Shown: piece by piece, positions 55,293 to 64,000 of the stretch | Position numbering within the stretch: position 1 is the stretch's first letter | Layout of the letters: each line of letters begins with the position of its first letter | NCBI GenBank assembly: GCA_016720935.1 | Contig: JADKJP010000007.1 | Coordinates: 434,001 to 498,000, forward strand | Origin: Bacteroidota bacterium | GTDB taxonomy: Bacteria > Bacteroidota > Bacteroidia > AKYH767-A > 2013-40CM-41-45 | Direction: 5' to 3' | Length of the DNA stretch: 64,000 nt | Position numbers and translations under genes: made by a program | Notes under the pieces: model-generated | What the model saw: the letters and a program-made list of their open reading frames with translations, nothing else | Database searches by the model: none | Told to the model about the DNA's origin: nothing

Positions 55293-55446
55293 TTAGTGGT
55301 TGGTGGTTAGTGCTTAGTGGTTGGTGCTTGGTGGTTGGTGCTTGGTGGTTGGTGCTTAGTGGTTGGTGCTTAGTGGTTGGTGCTTAGTGGTTGGTGCTTA
55401 GTGGTTGGTGCTTAGTGATTGGTGATTGGTGATTGGTGATTGGTGA
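55293..55446. repeat. TTRGTGN heptad tandem repeat
   Basis: 22 consecutive heptads (154 bp) start 4 bp after the stop of the 480-aa gene. Most alternate TTAGTGG with TTGGTGC, giving a 14-bp super-period; the last four are TTGGTGA. It lies between convergent genes. A minus-strand ORF at 55384-55584 only translates it. Confidence 0.9.
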
Positions 55447-55489
55447 TTTTTGAAATATTACATGGTAGAGATGTAAAATTTCCTTTGAA

Positions 55490-56290
55490 TTATTTTCGCT
55501 TATATGCTTTGATATAGTCGATTTCAAAATAAGCAGGGAAAATTGTACTTGAATTTGCAAAACCGGAATATGACCCTCCGACACCGAAGGTAGCTAGGAG
55601 ATACATTCTTTCCTGTGGTATACCTACCTTAGAACTGAAAACTCTTTTACCATCAAGATACCATGTGATTTCCTTTGGATCCCACTCAATGCCGTAAGTA
55701 TGAAAGTCCGAAGAGAAATCTGGCCCGGGATATGTAAACGCATTTTGTTTGTGAGCGCCTTGATCATCACTGAAATGATTGGTCATGTGCAACAGATTTG
55801 GTTCTCTTCCCAGAATTTCAAAAACATCAATTTCAGGTGGCCATCCTGAATAAGCCATCATCCAGAATGCCGGCCAGAATCCAATACCCTTCGGTATTTT
55901 CGCCTTCATTTCAAAATATCCATATTGTTGTGCAAACGCATCCCGTGATTGGATCATACCGGATGTGATGTAAAATTGTTTTGGAAGGCTGTGGAAATTC
56001 TCATCATACACCATTCCAATAACTGTATCACGTTTGGCTTCAATCTTTAAGACTCCTTTTTCAATTCTAAATGCAGAATCAATCCATAACTCCTGATTGT
56101 CGCCATTATATGCTTGCCCCCAAGGGACATTTGTTTTCCAAACATCTCTATTAAGAATAGGTCCTGAAAAATCGTCCACAAAAGTCAAGTCCCAGATCCT
56201 GTCTTCCAAAGGAGAATTTTTATTACAGGAGTTCAAAAACAATAATAACAGAAATAAAAGAAGAAATTTAATTTTTTCTGTATAAAACAT
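55490..56290 (-). CDS. Glycoside hydrolase family 16 lipoprotein
   Basis: A 266-aa lipoprotein (signal with lipobox FLNSC, lipid Cys22). The GH16 active-site motif EIDVFE holds E153, D155 and E158, as in laminarinases and related endo-beta-glucanases. WDLTFVDDFSG near residue 33 opens the fold and WPAFWMM (139-145) precedes the active site. Substrate (laminarin, agarose or other beta-glucan) cannot be decided. It overlaps the GT39-like gene by 23 bp, so they are translationally coupled. Confidence 0.92.
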   Translation of the reverse strand: MFYTEKIKFLLLFLLLLFLNSCNKNSPLEDRIWDLTFVDDFSGPILNRDVWKTNVPWGQAYNGDNQELWIDSAFRIEKGVLKIEAKRDTVIGMVYDENFHSLPKQFYITSGMIQSRDAFAQQYGYFEMKAKIPKGIGFWPAFWMMAYSGWPPEIDVFEILGREPNLLHMTNHFSDDQGAHKQNAFTYPGPDFSSDFHTYGIEWDPKEITWYLDGKRVFSSKVGIPQERMYLLATFGVGGSYSGFANSSTIFPAYFEIDYIKAYKRK

Positions 56291-57698
56291 AATTTTTCAA
56301 ATCTGTTTCGATTTCATAATAACCTTCAGGTACAAGAGTCGAACACTCCTTACTTCTGATCATGATTTTTTGTTCATTGGAAGGCTCAAGAGTAACAGTT
56401 AAGTAACGCATTAAATATGCATGCAAATCCCAGTCTGCCATCAATTCAGGACAAATACTTACGGTTGATTTTTGGGAAATGAAATTTCTTGCGACACTTA
56501 CCAGTTGGAGTTTATCCTTGTGTCTTCCCTCGCTTCCAAATTGTAGTGTGGAAAAAATCAAGACAGCTGCAAATAACAAATAAGCGAAGCGATTAATATA
56601 ATTTGATTTTTGCTTCATAAAATCTGAATTCGAAAACAACAATTCCAAACGCTCTACAATGAAAACTGAAAAGGCTAATGCAAAATATGGTAGAGCAGGT
56701 ACCAGATAATATCCGCTTTGTTTCGGACTAATCAGAATGGGAATTGATCCACAAAGAGCTAGAAGCAAAAAGAATTTGCCAAATGAAATTAATTTTGGCG
56801 AAGCTTGAAATACTAATTTTCTTTTAAGGGAAACGAAATACACAATACTGCTGAATATTAGGACCGGTATCAATTCGCCGAATAAGCGCAAAATAATATA
56901 GAACCGATTGCTATTTGCTTCCCTGGATCCGGATAGACTTTGAATCAATTGATGATCCCGGTAGTTTTTTAATGTTTCCAAAATCTGTGGCTCAATTGCA
57001 CTCATGATCAATAATAAAAAAACAGGAGTGCAAACGATAACTAATGTTTGTATTAACATCGAATTTACATTTCTGTTTCTGAAAGAGAACCAAATAAGAA
57101 AAGGAATAGCCAGTGGAAAAAGACCCACAGGACCTTTAGATAAAAAAGCAAAAAGGATACACATGCCTGCTCCTGCTGTATATAAAAATCTATACTTTGG
57201 AAATTCAATTACTCTCAAAAGAAGGATGACTGACAAACAATCAAATATTCCCATAGTATTTTCCAGCATATTATTGGAATAGGACCAACTAACTACAGGG
57301 ATGATTATCCATAATAACATTGGCAACCACGAGAATTTACTCAGTTTATCTTGACCTTTGAATATGAACTTCCATAATTGAATTATTAAAATAGCCTGAA
57401 CAATTGCCGTAAGCAACGAATATAAACGATCAACAAATAAATGATCACCAAAAATTCGGAAGAATATGGATTGCAAACCTATGGCCAATGGAAGTTGATC
57501 ATAAAATGGAAAAGAAAAAGCCTTTGTGTAATGCAAGGTCCAGAATCCACCATCACCAAAAGCCAGGTTCCTGGCCATGGAGCTATTTACAAGTCCATCC
57601 AGGAACATTCCATCCTTCACCAGACTCGGCAGAAGCAAGGCACTAAAAATTGCCCATGCAAGCAGCACCAAAGAGTTATTTACTTTACCTGAAATCAT
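56268..57698 (-). CDS. GT39/ArnT-like membrane glycosyltransferase
   Basis: A 476-aa protein with about 10-12 membrane spans. The first periplasmic loop (VKDGMFLDGLVNSSMARNLAFGDGGFW) has the acidic site expected in ArnT/PMT-type transferases, which use polyprenyl-phosphate sugars. The soluble tail is C-terminal. Acceptor unknown. It overlaps the GH16 gene (23 bp) and the upstream 236-aa gene (14 bp), forming one AT-rich operon. Confidence 0.8.
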   Translation of the reverse strand: MISGKVNNSLVLLAWAIFSALLLPSLVKDGMFLDGLVNSSMARNLAFGDGGFWTLHYTKAFSFPFYDQLPLAIGLQSIFFRIFGDHLFVDRLYSLLTAIVQAILIIQLWKFIFKGQDKLSKFSWLPMLLWIIIPVVSWSYSNNMLENTMGIFDCLSVILLLRVIEFPKYRFLYTAGAGMCILFAFLSKGPVGLFPLAIPFLIWFSFRNRNVNSMLIQTLVIVCTPVFLLLIMSAIEPQILETLKNYRDHQLIQSLSGSREANSNRFYIILRLFGELIPVLIFSSIVYFVSLKRKLVFQASPKLISFGKFFLLLALCGSIPILISPKQSGYYLVPALPYFALAFSVFIVERLELLFSNSDFMKQKSNYINRFAYLLFAAVLIFSTLQFGSEGRHKDKLQLVSVARNFISQKSTVSICPELMADWDLHAYLMRYLTVTLEPSNEQKIMIRSKECSTLVPEGYYEIETDLKNYVLYRKN

Positions 57699-58335
57699 AT
57701 CTCAAACCAATCACAAATAAACTGGAACTTTCACTTTTAGAAAAAATATTTCCGCTTGAATAACTCCAGGACAATGTCTTGTTCTCCGCAATATCTGTTG
57801 ATGTATTGTAATTGTAAAATTGAACACCAAAACCCAAGCTGTTTTCCAGAGATAGATTTCTATAAAGCCTGATTTTTAATGTATAGCCTATATAATTATC
57901 CAGAGCATGCCATTCACTCTTAAAGGAAGTTGAATAAAACTGACCAGGACTCCATTCCATAAATTCATCATAATGAGTTTTCTGAAAAGTATAGGCTAGA
58001 CTGTACCGTACTCCGAATGATAATTTCTCAGAATAAGAAAACGGACAATACTCGTAATGCCCTGAAATACCTCGAAAGGTTTTCGTTTTTTGATCTGAAA
58101 AAAAACTTAAAACCGGACCAATACCAAGTGTATGTCGTGTTTTTTCCACCAAAAACTCTGGTACAAATGTTACACCATCATTAAATTCTAATTCGGCTTT
58201 GTTCAAGCATGAAATTTCAAAGCCCAAAACATATCGCGTTGGATGTATTTTTGATGTGGATAATGAATCCAGCGAAAAAGTTGCTGAAGTGATTGCAAAA
58301 TAAAAAACTAAAAAAAAGACTCCTTCCTTCCGCAT
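57685..58335 (-). CDS. Predicted outer-membrane protein
   Basis: 217 aa from the ATG at 58335 (MRKEGVFFLVFYFAITSATF), which gives a normal signal peptide; the open frame extends to 58395. The mature part is rich in aromatic alternating strands (SYSEKLSFGVRYSLAYTFQ, ends SSSLFVIGLRYDFR with a terminal aromatic), the pattern of an 8-stranded-type barrel. No enzyme motif. It is the first gene of the overlapping OMP-GT39-GH16 set. Confidence 0.75.
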   Translation of the reverse strand: MRKEGVFFLVFYFAITSATFSLDSLSTSKIHPTRYVLGFEISCLNKAELEFNDGVTFVPEFLVEKTRHTLGIGPVLSFFSDQKTKTFRGISGHYEYCPFSYSEKLSFGVRYSLAYTFQKTHYDEFMEWSPGQFYSTSFKSEWHALDNYIGYTLKIRLYRNLSLENSLGFGVQFYNYNTSTDIAENKTLSWSYSSGNIFSKSESSSLFVIGLRYDFR

Positions 58336-58462
58336 GTGATGGGTAGTATAAAAGGTGAAAATAGGAAATTTGGGGAAATGTTTTGAAAATGACATAAAAC
58401 ATTGTAAAGTTGATCCTTACTTGCTTTTCAGAAAAAAAATAGGATTTAACTTGTCAGTTTCC

Positions 58463-58497
58463 AAAAAAAAATCCCGGTCTTTCGACCGGGATTTTTT
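58463..58497. terminator. Bidirectional terminator downstream of recQ
   Basis: ATCCCGGTC (58471-58479) pairs with GACCGGGAT (58484-58492) around TTTC, flanked by an A-run and a T-run that extend the stem. It is in terminator form on the minus strand, 19 bp after the recQ stop, and also on the plus strand. Confidence 0.85.
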
Positions 58498-58510
58498 CGT
58501 GCTTCATGAT

Positions 58511-60697
58511 TTAGTTTCCGAGTTCGGACATGAATTTTATTCGCATCAAACGAATATCCTCGAGGGTGTAATCATTTTCCCCAAGTTCTTTTAATGCGGC
58601 TTCGACGGAATCAGTTTCCGCGGTTTTGAAGAATTCAAAAACTTCGGCCTGGCGATCTTCATCGATCACTTCGTTGATGTAGTAATTGATGTCGATCCGT
58701 GTACCAGAACCAACAATGCTTTCGATTTCCGTAAGGAGGTCGCGCATCGGAAGGCCTTTGGCAGTAGCCATATCGTCGAGAGAAATTTTGCGATCGATGT
58801 TCTGGATGAGATATACTTTTAATACACTCTTGTTGACGACAGATTTCACAACAAGATCCATAGGACGTTCGATCTCGTTTTCCTCAACATATTTGGAAAT
58901 AAGATCGAGGAACGGTTTTCCGAATTTCACGGCCTTACCTGCTCCTACTCCGGTGATGTTTTTCAGTTCATCCTGAGTAATCGGATACTGAATCGCCATT
59001 TCTTCGAGAGAAGGATCCTGAAAGACAACAAATGGAGGAACATTTTTCTGCTTCGCGATCTTTTTACGGAGATCTTTCAGCGCGGCGAACAATTCAGGAT
59101 CGGCCGCGGCACCTCCGCCACCAAATTCATCTTCATCATCCGCTTCCGCATTGCTGTAATCGTTGTCTTCCACCACCAGGATTTTCACCGGCTTCTTGAG
59201 GAAGGCTTTTCCTTTATCAGTAACTTTTAATGTTCCGTAAGTTTCAATGTCTTTGGAGAGGAATCCGGCAAGTAAAGCCTGACGGATCATTGCCGTCCAG
59301 AATTTAGTGTCGTGATCGTCACCTTCACCAAAAATCTCCAGCTGATCGTGGTTGTGGAGCTTTACGGCGTTTTCCGCTTTTCCGGTGATTACATTCACGA
59401 CGTGTTCCATCGCGAATTTTTCCTTCACACCAAGAACAGCTTCGATGACGGTACACATTTCTTCTTTTCCGTCGAAGCTCTTTTTCGGATGCAGACAATT
59501 GTCGCAGCTACCGCAATTGGTTTCGTTGTAGGTTTCGCCAAAATAATTCAGCAATACTTTACGACGACAAACAGATGTTTCAGCATAACCGACTGTTTCA
59601 AGAAGCAGTTGTTTACCTACCTCCTGTTCAGCGACAGGCTTGCCTTTCATAAATTTTTCGAGCTTCTCGATATCTTTGTAACTATAGAAAGTCACGCATT
59701 TTCCTTCGCGACCATCTCTGCCGGAGCGACCGGTTTCCTGGTAATAACCTTCGAGAGATTTTGGAATATCGTGGTGGATAACAAAACGAACATCCGGTTT
59801 ATCAATACCCATTCCGAACGCGATTGTCGCAACGATGACGTCGATTTCTTCCATCAGGAATTTATCCTGTGTGTCGGCACGTACGGCTGCTTCCAGTCCG
59901 GCATGATATGGCAATGCTTTGATTCCATTCACGGCAAGTGTGGAAGCGACTTCCTCCACTTTCTTTCTGCTCAGGCAATATACAATGCCTGATTTGCCCA
60001 TGTTCTGTTTGATGAATTTGATAATCTCTTTCACCACATCAACTTTGGGTCTTACTTCATAATACAGATTTGGTCGGTTGAAAGACGCTTTGAAAACATT
60101 CGCGTCCATCATGCCCAGGTTCTTCTGAATATCAAGCTGTACTTTTGGTGTAGCAGTCGCGGTGAGGGCAATAATCGGAACTTTACCGATTGCCTCTATA
60201 ATTGGGCGCAAACGACGGTATTCCGGACGGAAATCATGTCCCCACTCGGAAATACAATGCGCTTCATCAATCGCGAAGAATGAAATCTGGACGCTTCTGA
60301 GAAACTCTACATTTTCGTCCTTGGTCAATGATTCCGGCGCTACATAGAGCAGTTTTGTGCGTCCGGATTTGATGTCCTTACGCACCTGCGCGATTTCAGT
60401 TTTATTGAGGGATGAATTGAGAAAGTGAGCGATTCCATCCGCGTTACTAAAGCCGCGCATGGCATCCACCTGGTTCTTCATGAGGGCAATCAAAGGCGAT
60501 ACTACCACAGCTGTACCATCCATAATAAGGGATGGAAGCTGATAACACATCGACTTCCCTCCTCCTGTAGGCATGATGACAAATGTGTCCTTCCCGGCGA
60601 GTACGCTCTGTACAATTTCTTCCTGCTCCCCTTTGAACTTGTCGAATCCAAAATATTTCTGGAGATAGCTTTTCAAAGGTTTTTCTGCCACTAGCAT
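58511..60697 (-). CDS. recQ: ATP-dependent DNA helicase RecQ
   Basis: A 728-aa helicase of the RecQ family, somewhat longer than E. coli RecQ. It shows Walker A TGGGKS (residues 44-49), Walker B DEAH (about 138-141), the arginine-finger motif QETGRSGRDG, the RQC zinc cysteines (CRRK...CGSCDNC) and a C-terminal HRDC-like segment (ITQDELKNITGVGAGKAVKFG). An acidic Asn/Asp insert (SNAEADDEDEFGGGGAAAD) near residue 525 separates the RQC and HRDC parts. It works in recombination and replication-fork repair. Confidence 0.97.
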   Translation of the reverse strand: MLVAEKPLKSYLQKYFGFDKFKGEQEEIVQSVLAGKDTFVIMPTGGGKSMCYQLPSLIMDGTAVVVSPLIALMKNQVDAMRGFSNADGIAHFLNSSLNKTEIAQVRKDIKSGRTKLLYVAPESLTKDENVEFLRSVQISFFAIDEAHCISEWGHDFRPEYRRLRPIIEAIGKVPIIALTATATPKVQLDIQKNLGMMDANVFKASFNRPNLYYEVRPKVDVVKEIIKFIKQNMGKSGIVYCLSRKKVEEVASTLAVNGIKALPYHAGLEAAVRADTQDKFLMEEIDVIVATIAFGMGIDKPDVRFVIHHDIPKSLEGYYQETGRSGRDGREGKCVTFYSYKDIEKLEKFMKGKPVAEQEVGKQLLLETVGYAETSVCRRKVLLNYFGETYNETNCGSCDNCLHPKKSFDGKEEMCTVIEAVLGVKEKFAMEHVVNVITGKAENAVKLHNHDQLEIFGEGDDHDTKFWTAMIRQALLAGFLSKDIETYGTLKVTDKGKAFLKKPVKILVVEDNDYSNAEADDEDEFGGGGAAADPELFAALKDLRKKIAKQKNVPPFVVFQDPSLEEMAIQYPITQDELKNITGVGAGKAVKFGKPFLDLISKYVEENEIERPMDLVVKSVVNKSVLKVYLIQNIDRKISLDDMATAKGLPMRDLLTEIESIVGSGTRIDINYYINEVIDEDRQAEVFEFFKTAETDSVEAALKELGENDYTLEDIRLMRIKFMSELGN

Positions 60698-60776
60698 TGT
60701 ATTGATCTGATTTTTATGATATTAGGTTAAATAAAAAGGTATATGCTCCTGAAAAGGTTTCGGAACTAAAATTAAA

Positions 60777-60784
60777 TAATTTTG
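60777..60784 (+). promoter_or_regulatory. -7 promoter element of the KpsF/KdsD gene
   Basis: TAATTTTG matches TAnnTTTG, 23 bp before the start codon; no matching -33 element was found. Confidence 0.35.
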
Positions 60785-60807
60785 CCGAAATACATAGTGA
60801 AAAACGG

Positions 60808-61800
60808 ATGTATATTGAAAAAATTTTCAGACCCTTGAAAACACCCCAGCAAATAAAAAAATTAGCCCTTAAAACGCTTGATATAGAGTCAGAAGCAATA
60901 AGAAACCTGAAATCTTATATTGATGAAAGTTTCGTTAAAAGTGTTCAGCTCATACAGAAAAGTAAGGGACGTGTGGTCGTTACGGGCATCGGAAAGAGCG
61001 CGATTATCGGTCAGAAAATTGTCGCCACTTTCAATTCCACAGGTACTCCATCCATCTTTATGCACGCTGCGGATGCCATTCATGGTGATCTTGGCATCAT
61101 TCAGAAGGATGATGTGATCATTTGCATTTCAAAAAGTGGCGATACACCTGAAATAAAAATTCTTGTTCCGTTGCTGAAATCCTGGGGCAACAAACTCATT
61201 GCTATCGTCGGCAATCCTGATTCATTCCTAGGTGTTTCCTGTGACGTGACATTGAATACATATGTTGAAACAGAAGCCTGTCCGCACAACCTCGCTCCTA
61301 CCAGCAGTTCTACCGCACAACTGGCCATGGGTGATGCGCTCGCTGTTTGTCTGCTCGACCTGAAAGGATTCTCGAGCAAGGATTTCGCCCGCTATCATCC
61401 CGGAGGAGCACTGGGCAAAAAATTATATCTGAAAGTTGATGACATCTATCCTCATAACGAGGGACCAAAAGTCTCCGCGGATGATGATCTGAAAAAAGTA
61501 ATTGTTGAAATTTCATCCAAACGTCTCGGAGCCGCGGCTGTATTGGACAAGAACAAACTGGTGGGCATTATCACGGATGGTGACTTGCGAAGAATGCTGC
61601 TTACCGGCAAGTCCATCGAAAACATGAAAGCGAAAGACATCATGAGCCCGAAACCAAAATCAGCGGAGAAAGGCATGATGGCTGTTGACGCGCTGAACCT
61701 CATGAAGCATCACAACATTTCCCAACTCATCATTACCGACAAAGGAAAATATGTGGGAATGGTTCACCTTCATGATCTTGTGAAAGAGGGAATCCTCTAA
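60808..61800 (+). CDS. kdsD: Arabinose-5-phosphate isomerase (KdsD/KpsF family)
   Basis: A 330-aa enzyme that isomerises ribulose-5-phosphate to arabinose-5-phosphate, the first step toward KDO for lipopolysaccharide. An N-terminal SIS domain (VVTGIGKSAIIGQKIVATFNSTGTPS near residues 56-81) is followed by two CBS domains (VSADDDLKKVIVEISSKR... and DIMSPKPKSAEKGMMAVDAL). The length is normal. Divergent from recQ, with a 110-bp shared upstream region. Confidence 0.95.
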   Translation: MYIEKIFRPLKTPQQIKKLALKTLDIESEAIRNLKSYIDESFVKSVQLIQKSKGRVVVTGIGKSAIIGQKIVATFNSTGTPSIFMHAADAIHGDLGIIQKDDVIICISKSGDTPEIKILVPLLKSWGNKLIAIVGNPDSFLGVSCDVTLNTYVETEACPHNLAPTSSSTAQLAMGDALAVCLLDLKGFSSKDFARYHPGGALGKKLYLKVDDIYPHNEGPKVSADDDLKKVIVEISSKRLGAAAVLDKNKLVGIITDGDLRRMLLTGKSIENMKAKDIMSPKPKSAEKGMMAVDALNLMKHHNISQLIITDKGKYVGMVHLHDLVKEGIL

Positions 61801-61915
61801 GGATAAAAGGCTCCCAATACATCCATTTTTATTAACATTTTGAGACCGGCTCCAGGGAATAGAAATTCCGCAGTACCTATCTGTACAACTTCAAAAAGCT
61901 ATCTTTACCGCCCAA

Positions 61916-62752
61916 ATGGCGATTTTTAATTTTCTTAACCCGAATAAGAACGATACAGGCGAGATGTCCTTCCTTGGTCATCTTGAAGCATTGCGCTGGC
62001 ATTTGTTCCGGGCTGTGGTGGTGGTCATGTCATTGGCACTCATCCTGTTCTTTTTCAAAGAATTCCTTTTCGACGGAGTCTTACTTGCTCCGAAGAATCC
62101 GAATTTCATTACTTACAGATTGCTTTGTCAGTTATCAGACAAACTGAATCTCGGTGACGATCTGTGCATCACAACAAGTCCGTTTATCCTCATCAGCACC
62201 GACATTTCAGCGCAGTTCACCACACACATGTGGGTGGCTTTTATCGCAGGACTGGTTTGCGGATTCCCTTATGTTGTCTGGGAATTGTGGAGATTCATCA
62301 AGCCCGCATTGCATGAAAAGGAACGTCGTTATGCTACAGGGATTGTGTTCTATACTTCCTTCCTGTTTTTGCTTGGAGTGATGTTCGGTTATTACATCAT
62401 CACACCGATGACGGTCAATTTCCTTGGGAATTATCAGGTGAGCACTGAAGTTAAAAATACGATTACACTGGATTCCTTCATATCAACAGTCACTACGATG
62501 ACCCTGCTTACCGGTATTGTCTTTGAATTACCGATTGTCGTTTACTTCATGACACAAGTTGGGATTCTTACGCCGACTTTCATGCGTACGTATCGCCGGC
62601 ACGCGGTTGTGGTGATTCTGATTCTGGCAGCTGTGATCACACCAACTTCTGACGCGACTACACTGATCATGGTGGCGCTTCCGCTTTATTTCCTGTATGA
62701 GGTCAGTATATTTGTGAGTGCTTATGTCATTCGTGGTAAGAGTAAAGCATAA
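61916..62752 (+). CDS. tatC: Sec-independent protein translocase protein TatC
   Basis: A 278-aa membrane protein with six predicted spans. Family features are MSFLGHLEALRWHLFRA near residues 18-34, the conserved PYVVWELWRFIKPALHEKER segment, and TPTSDATT before the last span. TatC recognises twin-arginine signal peptides. TatA/B genes are not adjacent. The next gene begins 12 bp later. Confidence 0.96.
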   Translation: MAIFNFLNPNKNDTGEMSFLGHLEALRWHLFRAVVVVMSLALILFFFKEFLFDGVLLAPKNPNFITYRLLCQLSDKLNLGDDLCITTSPFILISTDISAQFTTHMWVAFIAGLVCGFPYVVWELWRFIKPALHEKERRYATGIVFYTSFLFLLGVMFGYYIITPMTVNFLGNYQVSTEVKNTITLDSFISTVTTMTLLTGIVFELPIVVYFMTQVGILTPTFMRTYRRHAVVVILILAAVITPTSDATTLIMVALPLYFLYEVSIFVSAYVIRGKSKA

Positions 62753-62763
62753 AACATTCCATC

Positions 62764-63108
62764 ATGCAAGACGCAGTTAAAGAATTCAATGCTTACAGGA
62801 GCCGGATGAATGAACGCATCCTGGATGCCGACAACCTTGTTATCAAACGTCTGTTCAACCTCGACACAAATACCTATGCTCCCGGCGCGCTTTCCGTAAA
62901 AGTGAAAGAACTGATGGGACTGGTCGCCTCCATGGTGCTCCGTTGCGATGATTGCATCAAGTATCATTTGGGTAAATGCAAAGAAGAAGGCGTTACCACT
63001 GAAGAACTCTTTGAAGTATTTGCCGTCGCGAATATTGTTGGCGGCACAATTGTGATCCCGCATTTGCGCAGAGCCGTAGAGTACTGGGATGAATTGAATA
63101 AAGTTTGA
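62764..63108 (+). CDS. Carboxymuconolactone decarboxylase-like protein (AhpD fold)
   Basis: A 114-aa protein with the AhpD-type motif CDDCIKYH (C61, C64, H68), followed by EELFEVFAVANIVGGTI. Proteins of this fold include AhpD-like thiol peroxidases and decarboxylases; which one this is cannot be told. It follows tatC by 12 bp and is probably cotranscribed. Confidence 0.9.
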   Translation: MQDAVKEFNAYRSRMNERILDADNLVIKRLFNLDTNTYAPGALSVKVKELMGLVASMVLRCDDCIKYHLGKCKEEGVTTEELFEVFAVANIVGGTIVIPHLRRAVEYWDELNKV

Positions 63109-63149
63109 TTCCCGTTGTGATCCGGATCCCCTGACCGGTTATTTTGTCT

Positions 63150-64000
63150 ATGTATAGAAACGCACTCTTACTTTTATTTTCACTCTCGTTTTTACTCTCT
63201 TTCCCATCCGATTCTGTCGGACAAGTTACGAGAGTGAGTGGTCGTGTGTATGATCCTTTGACGAATGAACCGATCGCTTTCGCGAGTGTTTTATTCATGG
63301 GAACATCCACCGGTAAAAACACAGACATAGACGGAAACTTCAGTATTGAAACGATGGAATCGGTGGATAGTATCCGCGTATCCTTTATCGGTTATTTACC
63401 CACCACACTGCATGTACAGAAACACAAGGTGCAGGTAATGAATATTGCCTTGCGTGCGAACAAGTTTGATTTGCCGGAGGTGGTGATCAAAGCGGGAGAA
63501 AATCCGGCGATTATTCTGCTTAGAAAAGTGATCGAGAACAAACCGAAAAACGATCGCAGCGAGTTGAAGGCATTTCAGTATGAATCGTACAACAAGCTGG
63601 AATTTGACATCAATAACATCACCAATAAATTCAAAAAGAAACGTCTGTTCCGTCCATTCCAGTTTGTCTTTGACAATATAGATTCCTCTTCCACCAACAA
63701 AACACCATATCTGCCGGTCTTTCTGACGGAAACAGTTTCCGATGTATATTTTCGATCTGATCCTACACATCGAAAAGAAATTATCAAAGCGAGTAAAATA
63801 TCCGGGGTAGAAAATGAAACTGTTTCGCAATACCTCGGAGATTTGTATTCAAACATCAACATCTACGACAATTACATTTACCTGTTCCAAAAAGGCTTTG
63901 TGAGTCCGATTGCAGGTCTTTCACAATTGTATTACAAATACTCTCTGATGGACAGCGCATTTCTGGGTGACAGATGGTGTTACAAAGTAACCTTTCATCC
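63150..64000 (+). CDS. DUF5686-like outer-membrane protein with carboxypeptidase-regulatory domain (partial)
   Basis: The first 283 codons of a longer gene cut by the window end. The signal peptide starts at 63150 (MYRNALLLLFSLSFLL). Next comes a CarboxypepD_reg-like beta-sandwich (VSGRVYDPLTNEPIAFASVL, and TSTGKNTDIDGNFSI). After it, AIILLRKVIENKPKNDRSE and the FQYESYNKLEFDI stretch are typical of DUF5686 proteins, which continue as an outer-membrane barrel. Role unknown. Confidence 0.85.
   Translation, partial: MYRNALLLLFSLSFLLSFPSDSVGQVTRVSGRVYDPLTNEPIAFASVLFMGTSTGKNTDIDGNFSIETMESVDSIRVSFIGYLPTTLHVQKHKVQVMNIALRANKFDLPEVVIKAGENPAIILLRKVIENKPKNDRSELKAFQYESYNKLEFDINNITNKFKKKRLFRPFQFVFDNIDSSSTNKTPYLPVFLTETVSDVYFRSDPTHRKEIIKASKISGVENETVSQYLGDLYSNINIYDNYIYLFQKGFVSPIAGLSQLYYKYSLMDSAFLGDRWCYKVTFH

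Overview
The window is a chromosomal segment of a member of the Bacteroidota (Bacteroidetes). Four things point there: promoters of the TTTG-N19-TAnnTTTG type, near-absence of Shine-Dalgarno sequences, two proteins with type IX secretion (T9SS) C-terminal signals, and a giant protein made of SprB-type repeats. Almost everything is ordinary chromosome; no phage, insertion sequence or CRISPR array was found.

Positions 1-12000 hold one long minus-strand information-processing block. In transcription order it is tRNA-Thr(TGT), tRNA-Tyr(GTA), tRNA-Gly(TCC), tRNA-Thr(GGT), tuf, tRNA-Trp(CCA), secE, nusG, rplK, rplA, rplJ, rplL, rpoB and rpoC (cut by the window start). A consensus promoter lies just upstream of the first tRNA, and a strong hairpin with a T-tract separates rplL from rpoB. 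A 55-codon basic ORF with its own terminator precedes the block.

Positions 12700-34900 are mostly housekeeping: gap, lipA, an outer-membrane protein, an OsmC protein, a 44-aa lipoprotein, ung, a BamA/TamA-like barrel, hemE, a UMF1-type transporter with a LutA-like protein, a glycosyltransferase, purB, a tetR-tolC-adaptor-RND efflux operon with its own promoter and terminator, mqnA (futalosine route to menaquinone), a secreted M43 metalloprotease with a T9SS tail, and an RsuA-family pseudouridine synthase.

Positions 35200-38500 hold a compact five-gene plus-strand cluster of exported or redox-flavoured proteins: a small HCxGxC protein, two related lipoproteins, a lipoprotein with a CX4CH cytochrome-like domain plus beta-propeller, and a DCC-family protein. 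The last two starts overlap the preceding stop codons. This is the best candidate for an uncharacterised system. A retropepsin-like protein and mdh follow on the minus strand.

Positions 40376-53602 are one 4408-codon gene for a surface protein: signal peptide, CUB-like and other N-terminal domains, about 46 SprB repeats, PKD domains and a gliding-motility-type (type B) C-terminal domain. Inside it, six units repeat with an exact 912-bp (4 x 76 codon) period. A 480-aa secreted aromatic/His-rich protein follows.

Positions 55490-58400 are an AT-rich, overlapping GH16 / GT39-like / outer-membrane gene set, followed by recQ, kdsD/kpsF, tatC, a carboxymuconolactone decarboxylase-like protein and the start of a DUF5686-type protein. 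Three tracts of 7-bp tandem repeats begin 4-9 bp after the stop codons of plus-strand genes (22624, 53611 and 55293).
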